A stretch of 64,000 bases of DNA from Acidimicrobiaceae bacterium. Its GTDB lineage: Bacteria > Actinomycetota > Acidimicrobiia > Acidimicrobiales > UBA8190. The position numbers were made by a program, and so were the translations under genes. The notes under the pieces are model-generated. The model was not told where the DNA came from, did not search any database, and saw only the letters and a list, made by a program, of their open reading frames with translations. Shown here piece by piece: positions 53,525 to 62,660 of the stretch. Each line of letters begins with the position of its first letter. Position 1 is the stretch's first letter. The stretch is from positions 37,900-101,899 of the forward strand of contig PLZB01000003.1 in NCBI GenBank assembly GCA_003151955.1. Direction: 5' to 3'.

Positions 53525-55975
53525 GTGCGTGTCCCCCTTTCCTGGATCTGTGACTTCGCCCCCTTCGAGGGGGACCCCGGCGAGCTCGCCGCCGCCCTCG
53601 ACGACCTCGGCCTGGTGGTCGAGGCGGTCGAGCGGGTGGGGGAGGGCCTCGGGGACGTGGTAGTGGCCCGGGTCCTCGCCATCGCAGCCATCGAGGGTGC
53701 CGACAAGATCCGGCTCGTCACCGTCGAGGCCGGCGGGGAGCCGGTCGAGGTGGTCTGCGGGGCCTGGAACTTCCAGGTCGGGGACCTCGTCCCCCTGGCC
53801 CCGGTGGGGGCGGTCCTCCCCGGGAACTTCGAGATCGCCAGGCGGAAGCTGAAGGGGGTCGTCTCCAACGGGATGCTCTGCTCCGGCCGGGAGCTCGAGC
53901 TGAGCGACGACCAGGACGGGATCATGATCCTGGGAGACGCGGCCGGGGGACCCGAGCCGGGGGCCCGGCTGGTGGAGGTCCTCGGGATCGAGCCCGACGT
54001 CGTCTTCGACATCGCCGTCGAGGCCAACCGGCCCGACGCCTGGTCGATGGCGGGGGTGGCCCGGGACCTGGCCGCCAAGCTCGGGCTGCCCTTCGAGGTC
54101 CCCGATCCGCCGGTTCCGGCCCAGAGCGGACCCCCGGCCGGGGAGGTCATCACCGTCGAGGTCGACGACGACGATCTCTGCCCCCGGTTCACGGCCCGGG
54201 TCCTGACCGGGGTCACCGTGGGCCCCTCCCCCCGGTGGCTGGCCCGGCGGCTCACCCTGGCCGGGATGCGGCCCATCAACAACGTCGTGGACGCCTCGAA
54301 CTACGTGATGCTGGAGCTGGGCCAGCCCACCCACCCCTACGACCTCGACCGGCTGGACGGCGGGGGGCTCCGGGTCCGGGCCGCCCGGGCCGGGGAGACG
54401 GTCACCACCCTGGACGGGGTCGAGCGGGCCCTCGGGGCCCGGTCGGTCGGCCCCGGGGACGACCGGCGGGACTGCCTCATCTGCGACGGCGACGATGTGG
54501 CCGTCGGCATCGGGGGGATCATGGGGGGAGCCTCCAGCGAGATCTCGGAGGGGACGACCCGGGTCCTCCTCGAAGCCGCCTACTTCACCCCCATGGCCAT
54601 CGCCCGGAGCGCCAAGCGGCTCGGGCTGCGGAGCGAGGCCTCGGCCCGCTTCGAACGGGGGACGGACCCGGAGGGGATCGACCGGGCCGCCCTCCGGCTC
54701 GTCGAGCTGCTCGCGGTGAGCGCCGGGCCGGCCCTGGCCGTCGCCCCCGGGGTCGTCGACATCCGGGGCCCTGTCCCGGTTCCGGTCGAGCTGACGGTGC
54801 GGGTGGCCCGGGTCAACGCCGTCCTCGGCAGCGATCTCGACGGCGGGGCGATCAGAGGGTTGTTGGAGCCGATCGGGTTCGGGGCCGTCCCCGGGGGGCC
54901 GGGACTTCTCGAGGTCACCGTCCCGACATTCCGGCCCGACACCACCCGGGAGATCGACGTCATCGAGGAGGTGGCCCGCCACCACGGCTACGCCAGGCTG
55001 CCCCGCCGGCGGCCGGCCTCCCCCCAGACGGGAGGGCTCAGCCCCTACCAGCGGGACCGCCGGCTGGTCCGATCGGCCATGGCCGGAGCCGGCCTCGACG
55101 AGGCCTGGACCCCGGCGCTCCTGGCCCCCGGGGACCACGCCCGGGCCGGCTGGGATGGAGACGAGCTGACGCTGGCCAACCCCCTCACCCCCGAGGACAC
55201 CGTCCTCCGGCGGACCATGCTCCCGGGACTCCTCAAGGCCGTCGCCTTCAACGCCGACCGCCGTCAGGAGGAGGTCCGGCTCTTCGAGATCGGCCATGTC
55301 TTCCCCGTCCCCGACGGGGTCCGCCTGTCCGCCGCCCTGGCCCGGAAGGGGACGGTCGTCGACGAGCGGGAGGTCCTGGCCGTGGCCCTGGCCGGCCCCG
55401 GGGACGACGCCCGGAGTGCCGTCGCCGTCTGGGAGGTCCTGGCCCAGGCCGCCGGAGTCACCGGGGTCGAGCTCGTGGTCGACACCGCCGCCCCGGGCCT
55501 CCACCCCTCTCGGACCTGCCGGCTGGTTGCCGACGGGATCGACGTCGGGGTGGTCGGCGAGGTCGACCCGGCCGTCCTCGAGGCCTTCGGGCTCGACGCC
55601 GGAAGGCGGCGGGTGGGCTGGCTCGAGGTCGACCTCGGGATCCTCCTGACGGAGGCGCCGCGCCTGTCGCCCCTGGTCCGACCGGTCAGCTCCTTCCCCT
55701 CCAGCGACGTCGACCTGGCCTTCGCCGTCGACGACGGGGTGCCGGCCGCCGCCGTCGAAGCCAGCCTGGTCGCCGCGGCCGGGGACATCCTCGAGTCGGT
55801 CGCCCTCTTCGACGTCTATAGGGGCGCCGGCCTGGAGCCCGGGGAGCGGAGCCTGACCTTCCGGCTCCGGTTCTGCGCCCCGGACCGGACCCTCACCAGG
55901 GACGAGGTCGCCGTGGTCCGGAGCCGGGCCATCGAGGCGGTCGAGCAGGCCCACGGCGCCCGGCTCCGGGCCTGA
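53525..55975 (+). CDS. pheT: Phenylalanyl-tRNA synthetase beta subunit
   Basis: This is the editing and tRNA-binding subunit. Domains in order: an N-terminal tRNA-binding-like OB fold (residues 40-150, KLKGVVSNGMLCS), the B3/B4 editing module (210-400, NNVVDASNYVMLELGQPTHPYD), the B5 domain, a catalytic-like core (480-700) and a C-terminal anticodon-binding FDX-ACB domain (SSFPSSDVDLAFAVDD). The 816-residue length is typical. The GTG start has GAGGCAGG about ten bases upstream. It follows pheS by 12 bases. Confidence 0.96.
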   Translation: MRVPLSWICDFAPFEGDPGELAAALDDLGLVVEAVERVGEGLGDVVVARVLAIAAIEGADKIRLVTVEAGGEPVEVVCGAWNFQVGDLVPLAPVGAVLPGNFEIARRKLKGVVSNGMLCSGRELELSDDQDGIMILGDAAGGPEPGARLVEVLGIEPDVVFDIAVEANRPDAWSMAGVARDLAAKLGLPFEVPDPPVPAQSGPPAGEVITVEVDDDDLCPRFTARVLTGVTVGPSPRWLARRLTLAGMRPINNVVDASNYVMLELGQPTHPYDLDRLDGGGLRVRAARAGETVTTLDGVERALGARSVGPGDDRRDCLICDGDDVAVGIGGIMGGASSEISEGTTRVLLEAAYFTPMAIARSAKRLGLRSEASARFERGTDPEGIDRAALRLVELLAVSAGPALAVAPGVVDIRGPVPVPVELTVRVARVNAVLGSDLDGGAIRGLLEPIGFGAVPGGPGLLEVTVPTFRPDTTREIDVIEEVARHHGYARLPRRRPASPQTGGLSPYQRDRRLVRSAMAGAGLDEAWTPALLAPGDHARAGWDGDELTLANPLTPEDTVLRRTMLPGLLKAVAFNADRRQEEVRLFEIGHVFPVPDGVRLSAALARKGTVVDEREVLAVALAGPGDDARSAVAVWEVLAQAAGVTGVELVVDTAAPGLHPSRTCRLVADGIDVGVVGEVDPAVLEAFGLDAGRRRVGWLEVDLGILLTEAPRLSPLVRPVSSFPSSDVDLAFAVDDGVPAAAVEASLVAAAGDILESVALFDVYRGAGLEPGERSLTFRLRFCAPDRTLTRDEVAVVRSRAIEAVEQAHGARLRA

Positions 55976-55995
55976 CCGGCTGGGTCGGCCGACCC

Positions 55996-56598
55996 GTGAG
56001 CCTCGCCGTCATCCTCACCGTCTTCCCTGTGATCTTCATCGGGGAGCTCCCCGACAAGACCATGTTCGCCTCCCTGGTCCTCGCCACCCGGGGCCGGGCC
56101 GGGGCCGTCTGGATCGGGACGGCGGCCGCCTTCCTCGTCCACACCGTCCTCTCGGTGACGGTGGGAGTGGCCGTCTTCCGGTTCCTGCCCCATCGGGTCG
56201 TCGGCGCCGGGGTGGCACTGCTCTTCTTCCTGGGGGCGGCCTATGCCCTGTGGGAGATCCGGAAGGCCCAGCTGGAGGCCCGGGAGGAACGGGAGGAGGA
56301 GCTCATCGAGCGGGAGGCCCGGACCCACCGCCAGGTCGTCACCACCGCCTTCGCGGTCATCTTCCTGGCCGAATGGGGGGACCTGACCCAGATCCTGACC
56401 GTCAACCTGGCCGCCCACTACCACGATGTCCTGTCGGTGGGGATCGGCGCCCTCCTGGCCCTCTGGATGGTGGCGGGCATCGCCGTCGTGGGTGGCCAGG
56501 GGATCCTCCGGTTCGTCCGGGTGGCCACCATCCGCTGGTTCACCGCCGTGATCCTCACCGCCCTGGGGGTCTGGGCGGCCTGGTCGGTGCTCCGGTAG
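55996..56598 (+). CDS. GDT1/UPF0016 family cation transporter
   Basis: This is a 200-residue membrane protein with about six helices and two inverted repeats, each carrying the ExGD[KR]T-type motif: GELPDKT near residue 17 and AEWGDLT near residue 124. The family transports Mn2+/Ca2+. A charged cytoplasmic loop (QLEAREEREEELIEREAR) joins the halves. The GTG start comes 20 bases after pheT and is the only reasonable one. Confidence 0.88.
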   Translation: MSLAVILTVFPVIFIGELPDKTMFASLVLATRGRAGAVWIGTAAAFLVHTVLSVTVGVAVFRFLPHRVVGAGVALLFFLGAAYALWEIRKAQLEAREEREEELIEREARTHRQVVTTAFAVIFLAEWGDLTQILTVNLAAHYHDVLSVGIGALLALWMVAGIAVVGGQGILRFVRVATIRWFTAVILTALGVWAAWSVLR

Positions 56599-56652
56599 TC
56601 GGGTCCGGGGTCCGGCTGGGTAACGTTCGGTCGTCCCGACGAGGAGGAAGCC

Positions 56653-57141
56653 GTGAGCCCGACCTGGAGTGTCCGCCATGTCCGGGAGGACGAGTTCGAG
56701 GCCTGGACGAGTCTCTTCCGGGGCTACTGCGACTTCTACCGGTGGCCCACCTCGGACGGGCACCAGGAGCAGATCTGGCGGTGGATCCACGTCGAGAGGA
56801 CCGTGGAGGCGCTGGTGGCGTTGGAGGTGGACGAGGCCGGCCGGGAGATCGGAGAGCCCTGGGGGCTGGCCCATCTCCGGGAGTGGGTCCGGCCCCTGCG
56901 GGGTGTGGTCTCCGGCTATCTGGACGACCTCTACGTGGACCCGGCCGTCCGGGGTGGGGGAGCGGTCGAGGCCCTCTTCGCCGAGATCGAGCGGCTGGCC
57001 CTCGAACGGGACTGGGCCGTCGTCCGGTGGACGACGGCCGACGAGAACTACCGGGCCCGGGCCGTCTACGACAAGCGTGCCCTGCGGACGACCTGGATCA
57101 CCTACGACATGACGCCGGACCCGGACCGGCCGGGACCCTGA
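56653..57141 (+). CDS. GNAT family N-acetyltransferase
   Basis: This 162-residue acyltransferase has VRHVREDEFEAWTSLFRGY at the start, the acetyl-CoA strand LDDLYVDPAVRGGGAVEALF (Q/RxxGxG/A seen as RGGGAV) and WTTADENYRARAVYDK near the end. All fold elements are present. The GTG start has GAGGAGGAAG about eight bases before it. The substrate is unknown. Confidence 0.88.
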   Translation: MSPTWSVRHVREDEFEAWTSLFRGYCDFYRWPTSDGHQEQIWRWIHVERTVEALVALEVDEAGREIGEPWGLAHLREWVRPLRGVVSGYLDDLYVDPAVRGGGAVEALFAEIERLALERDWAVVRWTTADENYRARAVYDKRALRTTWITYDMTPDPDRPGP

Positions 57142-57142
57142 C

Positions 57143-57559
57143 GTGTCGGCCTGGACGTGTCCGAGCTGCAGCCGACGGTTCGGTCGGGCCGGCCAGTCCC
57201 ACGAGTGCGCTCCGGCCATGTCGCTGGACGAGTACTTCTCGACCGGACCCCCCCACGAGCGGCCCATCTTCGATGCCGTCATGGCCGAGCTCGAGGCGGT
57301 GGGCCCGGTCCACCTGGAGCCGGTGTCGGTGGGCATCTTCCTGAAACGGGCCGGGAGCTTCGCCGAGCTCCGGCCCATGACGAACTGGGTGGCCCTCTCC
57401 TTCTCCCTGCCGAGGAAGGTGACCCACCCACGGATCGTCCGGAAGCCGATCCCCCACGGTGGGAGGTTCTTCCACGTCGCCAACCTCCGGACCCCCGAGG
57501 ACTTCGACCGGGAGCTCCGGGCCTGGTTGACCGAGGCCTACCTCAACACCCCGGACTGA
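57143..57559 (+). CDS. DUF5655-like protein with N-terminal zinc ribbon
   Basis: This is a 138-residue protein. The N terminus CPSCSRRFGRAGQSHEC contains Cys/Cys/His/Cys that can bind zinc. The following ~105 residues (YFSTGPPHERPIFDAV, MTNWVALSFSLPRK) match the DUF5655 pattern. It begins one base after the GNAT stop and is probably co-transcribed. The function is unknown; a nucleic-acid-related role is suggested only by the zinc motif. Confidence 0.8.
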   Translation: MSAWTCPSCSRRFGRAGQSHECAPAMSLDEYFSTGPPHERPIFDAVMAELEAVGPVHLEPVSVGIFLKRAGSFAELRPMTNWVALSFSLPRKVTHPRIVRKPIPHGGRFFHVANLRTPEDFDRELRAWLTEAYLNTPD

Positions 57560-57571
57560 CCCGGCCCAGCC

Positions 57572-57665
57572 GTGAAGATGCACGACGACGAGGTCGCCAT
57601 CTACCGGCTCGGCCCCCGACCTCTGCGTCCGGCTGCCCCGCCTCGAGGCGGAGGCGGAGGAGCTC
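57572..57665 (+). pseudogene. Remnant of an aminoglycoside phosphotransferase gene
   Basis: Two islands of the APH family remain: MHDDEVAIYRLGP, in the frame of ATG 57578, and DLCVRLPRLEAEAEEL, in another frame from 57618. In intact genes these are ~50 residues apart and in one frame, so a deletion plus a one-base shift occurred, and the catalytic part is gone. The 183-base gap between genes here holds nothing else recognisable except an attccgcggaat palindrome near 57693. Confidence 0.6.
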
Positions 57666-57742
57666 GGGATGGAGACACCTACACCCCCGGGTGATTCCGC
57701 GGAATCGTCCGCGGTGGCACCGTCACGGCTCTTTGAGGCGGG

Positions 57743-58546
57743 TCAGGAGCTGCAGGTCCCACCCAGCTGCAGGAGGACGGCCTTCTCGGCGCTGTTGAGG
57801 ACGTTGGTGCAGGCCACGGCGGTGTTGGTGGACACCACCGGGGCGTCGTAGGAGGTGGCTTGGGCCGCCTGGATCTCTCCCACCACGAGGTAGGTCCCAC
57901 CGGGAGAGCTGATCTTGCACCCGAAGGCACTGCTCATGGCCAGGGAGGTGAGGAACGGACAGCTGACCGTCGCCCCGGAGATGGCCCCGGGCCCGCCCGA
58001 CAGGTAACCGGAGTTGGCCTCCTCCTGGAGGGTGGCCACGAACTGGGCCGGCGTCGAGGACGGCGCCGAGATCCCGAAGAGCCCGTTCGTGGCGAAGAAG
58101 GCGTTCAGGGCGATGGTGTCCTGGAGGCTCTCCGCCTGCTGGGTGGGGGTGGTGTTGGTGGCCGGAATGGATGCCATCTGGCTCAGCTCCTGGGCCGCCG
58201 TGGTGAAGCCGTCCGTCCCCGAGTCGCCCGCTGCCACGGCGGCGCTGAGGTCCGAGGCGGCCTGGGTCAGAAGTCCGCCCGCGGTGGCCGCAGAGGCGCC
58301 ACCGGCGCTCACCCAGGCCTGTTGGGCGCTGGCGAGGGCAGGGGCTCCGGAGACGCCCCCGGGGCTGGTGGAGGTGGTGATCCCCGTCGACGGCACCGCC
58401 GTGGTCGAGGTGCTGGTAGCCGCCGTCGTCGTCGTCACCGTGGTCCTGGTCGCTGCCGACTTGGTAGGGGAGCCGCAGGCGACAACCGCGGCCAGGGCCA
58501 CCAGCAGGATGGTGGTGCCGGGCCGGGTACACCGATCGTTGGTCAC
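57743..58546 (-). CDS. Ala/Ser/Thr-rich lipoprotein, unknown function
   Basis: This 267-residue protein has a lipobox AAVVACGSP, so Cys24 should be lipidated after export. A Thr/Ser-rich linker (residues 30-65) precedes a helical domain of ~180 residues with three further Cys (VSCPFL, FGCKIS, GGTCSS) and one in VACTNV. No enzyme motif is seen. It lies head to head with the truncated permease gene at 58573. Confidence 0.75.
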   Translation of the reverse strand: MTNDRCTRPGTTILLVALAAVVACGSPTKSAATRTTVTTTTAATSTSTTAVPSTGITTSTSPGGVSGAPALASAQQAWVSAGGASAATAGGLLTQAASDLSAAVAAGDSGTDGFTTAAQELSQMASIPATNTTPTQQAESLQDTIALNAFFATNGLFGISAPSSTPAQFVATLQEEANSGYLSGGPGAISGATVSCPFLTSLAMSSAFGCKISSPGGTYLVVGEIQAAQATSYDAPVVSTNTAVACTNVLNSAEKAVLLQLGGTCSS

Positions 58547-58572
58547 CGCCAGAGGTTAGGCCAGGAGGGCCG

Positions 58573-60219
58573 GTGGGCCAGCCTGGACTCACCGGGAGCC
58601 GGGCCGGCCTGGGCCTGCTGGCCTGGCTGGTCTACCGGCCCACGGCCCAGGCGAACGCCCACCATGCCATCGCCGCCTCCGCCCTCCCCTGGGCGGTGAT
58701 CCTCCCGGCCATGGCCCTGGCCGTGGTGGTCACCTATCTGGCCGCCTCCCGTCCGGCCCGGGCCGTCACCCGAGTGCCCGTCGTGGCCGCCCTCCAGGGC
58801 CGACCGCCGCCGCCCAAGCAGGTCCACCGCTCGGCCCTCCCAGGCGTCATCGCCCTCCTGGTCGGATTCCTTCTCCTCTCCTACGCCGGCGGCAACCGTG
58901 GCAGCGGGGGGGTCAGCATGCCCGAGGTGGTCCTGGGCCTGGTCAGCGTGGTCGTGGCCGTTATGCTCCTCTCCCCGTTGGGTCTGGCCCTGCTGGCCCG
59001 GGCCACCGGGGCCGCACCGGTCGCCGTCCGCCTGGCCGTCCGGGACCTGGCCCGCTACCGGTCCCGGTCCGGTCCGGCCCTGGCCGCCTCCCGCTACGGA
59101 AACGTCCTCGACTACGTCGGACCCAACCTGGCCTCCGACCAGCTCGTCCCCTACACCCCCAACAGCCCCAATGGCCAGACCGGCCCGCCCACCGCGCCGT
59201 CCGTGTCGGCAACGCCGGACAAAGGAGGCCCGGGCAACGTCCCCCCGGTCGTCACCCCCAGCCAGCTCCAGGTCATGGCCCAGGCGGCCCAGTCCGTCGC
59301 CGCCGGGCTCGGCTCGGGCACCGCCATCGAGCTCGACGCCCCCGGTGCCAACCTCACCCACGACGCTGCCGGCCGGAACTTCTCCGGGGCCCTCTACGTG
59401 GCCACCCCGGAGCTCCTCCGGGCCTTCGGCATCAGCCCCTCCGCCGTCCGCCCCTCGGCCGTCATCCTCACCATGCGACCCGGCCTGGACACCATGTCGA
59501 AGATGGAGCTCGACTACGGAGACGGGACCGGCCCGGGAACGTTCGTCGGTCCGGGGCAGGGGCCCGGCCCCCAGGGATCGGGCCCGGGCCAGGGAGGCGC
59601 CCTGGCCAACCCGGTGATCCAGGAGGTCGGCGCCCTCCCGTCGGGGACCTCGGCCCCCAACACCGTCGTCACCGAGCACGCCGTCTCTCAGCTCCACCTC
59701 CAGGTTTCCAACCAGGGCTGGCTCATCGTGAGCCCCCACCCCCTCACCGCGGCCCAGATCACCAGCACCCAGCTGGCGGCAGCCGCGGCGGGCCTCACCG
59801 TCGAGACCAGGAGCAGCGCCCCCACTTCGGGCGCCATCTCCGGTTGGGCCACCGCCTTCGGGGTCCTCCTGGCCCTCGGGGTCCTGGCCATGACCGTCGG
59901 GCTCATCCGGAGCGAGACGGCCGCCGATCTCCGCATCCTGACCGCCACCGGGGCCGGCAGCACGACACGGCGCTCTCTCACCGCCGTGACCGCCGGCGCC
60001 CTGGCCCTCCTGGGGGCGGTGCTCGGGACGATGGGCGGCTACGTGGCCACCATCGGCTTCACCTCGAGGAACTCCCTCGACGTCCCGTCGTCGCTCTACA
60101 ACATCCCGGTCCGGAACCTCCTCGTCATCCTGGTCGGGCTCCCCCTGGCCGCCGCGGTGGGGGGCTGGCTCCTGGCCGGTCGCGAACCGGCCGCTCTCGG
60201 CCGCCGGCCCCAGGACTGA
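58573..60219 (+). CDS. Truncated FtsX-like ABC permease
   Basis: This is a 548-residue membrane protein of the MacB/FtsX permease class. The frame begins in the middle of a transmembrane domain (LLAWLVYRPTAQANAH then WAVILPAMALAVVVTYLAASRPAR), so the first transmembrane and periplasmic half is missing. A second defect is likely at residue ~175, where SGPALAA joins SRYGNVLDY with no helix between. The C-terminal FtsX domain with three helices (GWATAFGVLLALGVLAMTVGL and following) is intact. No partner ATPase lies near. It is probably a decaying gene. Confidence 0.65.
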   Translation: MGQPGLTGSRAGLGLLAWLVYRPTAQANAHHAIAASALPWAVILPAMALAVVVTYLAASRPARAVTRVPVVAALQGRPPPPKQVHRSALPGVIALLVGFLLLSYAGGNRGSGGVSMPEVVLGLVSVVVAVMLLSPLGLALLARATGAAPVAVRLAVRDLARYRSRSGPALAASRYGNVLDYVGPNLASDQLVPYTPNSPNGQTGPPTAPSVSATPDKGGPGNVPPVVTPSQLQVMAQAAQSVAAGLGSGTAIELDAPGANLTHDAAGRNFSGALYVATPELLRAFGISPSAVRPSAVILTMRPGLDTMSKMELDYGDGTGPGTFVGPGQGPGPQGSGPGQGGALANPVIQEVGALPSGTSAPNTVVTEHAVSQLHLQVSNQGWLIVSPHPLTAAQITSTQLAAAAAGLTVETRSSAPTSGAISGWATAFGVLLALGVLAMTVGLIRSETAADLRILTATGAGSTTRRSLTAVTAGALALLGAVLGTMGGYVATIGFTSRNSLDVPSSLYNIPVRNLLVILVGLPLAAAVGGWLLAGREPAALGRRPQD

Positions 60220-60285
60220 GCCCGCCGGCCCGGTCGGCCAGGAGGCAGACTGGCGGCTCCGACGTTCATGGACGGGGGAGCTGTC

Positions 60286-60783
60286 ATGAAGCTGGAACTG
60301 CGGGACGCCATGGAGGGAACGGCCAAGGCCTTCTGGGCTCTCTACTTCGACAAGGCCTTCGTCGCCCGGCTCCACGCCGAGGCCCTGGGATCCAGCTCCA
60401 TGGAGATCGTCCAGCAGAAAGGGACCGTGGCCAAGGGGCTGGAGCGGACGCTCCGGTACAGTCAGCAGCCCGACATGCCCGGCCCGGTCCGGAAGCTCTT
60501 CGGCTCCGAGGTCACCACCGTCGAGGAGGGCGCCTTCGACCCGGCCGCCGGGACCTGGACCTTCACCCTGACCCCGGGGACCATGGCCGAGAAGACCGAG
60601 ATGCACGGCTCGATCCGGCTCGACGAGGGCGCTGACGGCGTCGTCCAGGTCTTCTCCCTCGAGGCCAAGGTGAAGATCTTCGGGGCCGGGCCGGTGGTGG
60701 AGCGGTTCATCGAGAAGCAGGCCCGGGACACCCAACGCCGCGCCGTCGCCTTCATGAACGCCGAACTCCGAGGGCCCGGCTGA
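60286..60783 (+). CDS. DUF2505-like protein
   Basis: This 165-residue START/SRPBCC-like protein fits the actinobacterial DUF2505 family: an N-terminal AFWALYFDKAFVARLHAEALG, a middle VRKLFGSEVTTVEEGAF and a C-terminal helix VVERFIEKQARDTQRRAVAFMNAEL. It may bind a hydrophobic ligand. The ATG at 60286 is preferred because GGGGGAG lies seven bases before it; an in-frame ATG at 60268 is the alternative. Confidence 0.8.
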   Translation: MKLELRDAMEGTAKAFWALYFDKAFVARLHAEALGSSSMEIVQQKGTVAKGLERTLRYSQQPDMPGPVRKLFGSEVTTVEEGAFDPAAGTWTFTLTPGTMAEKTEMHGSIRLDEGADGVVQVFSLEAKVKIFGAGPVVERFIEKQARDTQRRAVAFMNAELRGPG

Positions 60784-60842
60784 CGGACTGCCACATGAGA
60801 CACGAACTCGTCTAACGTCTCACCGAGATCGCCCAGGGAGGG

Positions 60843-62084
60843 ATGCCGATGTTCGAATGGTCAGAGACCCAGGAAGCCGTCCGGGACGCCGTCCGGAAGT
60901 TCGTGGAGGCCGAGGTCAAGCCCAAGGTCGACGAGCTCGAGCACGGGGACCTCCCCCCCTACGACATCATCAGGAAGATCTACTCCACCTTCGGGATGGA
61001 CCAGATGGCCCGGGAGAGCTTCAAGCGGGCCCTGGAGCGGAAGGTCTCCGGCGAGGCCCCGGCCGACCGGTCCGAGGCCCGGGGCGACGGCGGGGCGGCC
61101 GGGATGACCCTCATCCCCATCATCGAGCTCTGCCACTACTGCCCCGGCATCGTCACCGCCATGGGGGTCTCCATCGGCCTGACCGCCGGGACCGTCATGA
61201 AGCGGGGCACCCCGGCCCAGATGGAGCGCTGGGGCCTCGACCTCCTGACCCTGGAGAAGATCGGGGCCTGGGCCATCACCGAGCCCGGATCGGGCTCCGA
61301 CGCCCTGGGGGGGATGAAGTCCTCGGCCCGCCGGGACGGGGACGAGTACATCCTGAACGGGAACAAGACCTTCATCACCAACGGCCCCTATGCCGACACC
61401 ATCGTCTTCTACGCCAAGCTCGACGACGGATCGGACACCCCCGTCCGGGACCGCCAGGTCCTCACCTTCGTCCTCGACCGGGGGATGGAGGGCCTCGAGC
61501 AGTCGGAGCCCTTCCGGAAGATGGGCCTCCACTCCTCACCCACCGGCGAGATCTTCCTCTCCGACGTCCGGGTGGGCCGGGACCGGCTCCTCGGCGAGAC
61601 CGAGGAGGAGACCGGCGGAGGAGGCCGGGAGTCGGCCAAGGACAACTTCGTGACCGAGCGGGCCGGGGTGGCCGCCATGTCCCTCGGCCTGATCGAGGAG
61701 TGCCTCTCCCTCTCGGTCGCCTACGCCCGGGACCGGGAGCTCTGGGGCAAGCCCATCGCCGACTTCCAGCTCATCCAGCTCAAGCTGGCCCGGATGGAGG
61801 TGGCCCGGCTCAACGTCCAGAACCTCGTCTTCCGCCACATCGAGATGATGGCGGCCGGCAAGACCCTGACCCTGGCCGAGGCCTCGGCCATGAAGCTCTA
61901 CTCGGCCCAGGCCGCCTCCGAGGTGGCCATGGACGCCGTCCAGCTCTTCGGGGGCAACGGCTACATGGCCGAGTTCCGGGTCGAGCAGCTGGCCCGGGAC
62001 GCCAAGGTCTTCCAGATCTACGCCGGCACCGACGAGATCCAGGTCACCCACATCGCCCGGGACCTCCTCAGCCGGCCGTCCTAG
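60843..62084 (+). CDS. Acyl-CoA dehydrogenase
   Basis: This FAD enzyme oxidises acyl-CoA at the alpha-beta carbons. Signatures: GAWAITEPGSGSDALGGM near residue 139, KTFITNGPYAD, FRKMGLHSSPTGEIFLSDV and the C-terminal QLFGGNGYMAEFRVEQLARDAK followed by IYAGTDEIQ. The base is not obvious at the usual Glu position. The 413-residue length is normal except for a Gly-rich insertion (ETGGGGRES). The last 29 coding bases are repeated at 63011. Confidence 0.92.
   Translation: MPMFEWSETQEAVRDAVRKFVEAEVKPKVDELEHGDLPPYDIIRKIYSTFGMDQMARESFKRALERKVSGEAPADRSEARGDGGAAGMTLIPIIELCHYCPGIVTAMGVSIGLTAGTVMKRGTPAQMERWGLDLLTLEKIGAWAITEPGSGSDALGGMKSSARRDGDEYILNGNKTFITNGPYADTIVFYAKLDDGSDTPVRDRQVLTFVLDRGMEGLEQSEPFRKMGLHSSPTGEIFLSDVRVGRDRLLGETEEETGGGGRESAKDNFVTERAGVAAMSLGLIEECLSLSVAYARDRELWGKPIADFQLIQLKLARMEVARLNVQNLVFRHIEMMAAGKTLTLAEASAMKLYSAQAASEVAMDAVQLFGGNGYMAEFRVEQLARDAKVFQIYAGTDEIQVTHIARDLLSRPS
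62052..62080. repeat. 29-bp direct repeat, left copy
   Basis: This stretch of the acyl-CoA dehydrogenase 3' end (ending ...cagccggccgtc) is repeated identically at 63011-63039; the following ~18 bases are also similar. The two copies flank a ~930-bp cassette with the reductase gene and the palindrome cluster. Confidence 0.9.
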
Positions 62085-62099
62085 CGGGGGCGGTCGGGG

Positions 62100-62660
62100 T
62101 CAGCTGCCGACGCGGTACCGGAGGTGGACGACGCCGCTGGCGAAGCGGTCCACTCCCAGCAGCTCGACGTCGGAACGGAAGCGGACGGCAAGCGCCGGCG
62201 TGCCACCCCCCACCGTGACGGGTGTGACGAACAGTTGCACCTCGTCGATCAACCCGGCCGCCATGGCCTGACCGGCCAGGTCAGGACCCCCGACGGAGAG
62301 GTCGTGTCCCGCCGTCTCCTTCATCCGCCGCACCGCCCCCGGGTCGAACGACCGCTCGATCCGCGTCCGGGCACTGGACACCTCTCCCAGTGTTCTCGAG
62401 TACACGACCTTGTCGGCCGCCCGCCAGATCTCGCCGAAGTCCCGGACCTCCGGCGGCTCGTCGCCGGCCGCCTCGAACGTCTCCCAGAAGACCATCGTCT
62501 CGTACATCCGGCGTCCGTAGAGAGAGGTCCCCAGACCCCGCTCGAGGTCGTTGATCCACGCCAACACCTCGGGGTCCGGGGCCCCCCACTCGAAGTTCCC
62601 GTCGGCGTCGGCCGTGTAGCCGTCGAGCGACATGATCGCCGAGTACACCAGCTTCGCCAT
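62100..62660 (-). CDS. Dihydrofolate-reductase-fold (RibD C-terminal) protein
   Basis: This 186-residue protein has LVYSAIMSLDGYTAD at the start, LYGRRMYETMVFWE in the middle and SVGGPDLAGQAMAAGLIDEVQLFVTP near the end, the standard pattern of stand-alone RibD-C reductases (YwjB/YyaP type). The physiological substrate is unknown. It lies on the opposite strand within a segment bounded by 29-bp direct repeats, which suggests it was inserted. Confidence 0.88.
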   Translation of the reverse strand: MAKLVYSAIMSLDGYTADADGNFEWGAPDPEVLAWINDLERGLGTSLYGRRMYETMVFWETFEAAGDEPPEVRDFGEIWRAADKVVYSRTLGEVSSARTRIERSFDPGAVRRMKETAGHDLSVGGPDLAGQAMAAGLIDEVQLFVTPVTVGGGTPALAVRFRSDVELLGVDRFASGVVHLRYRVGS

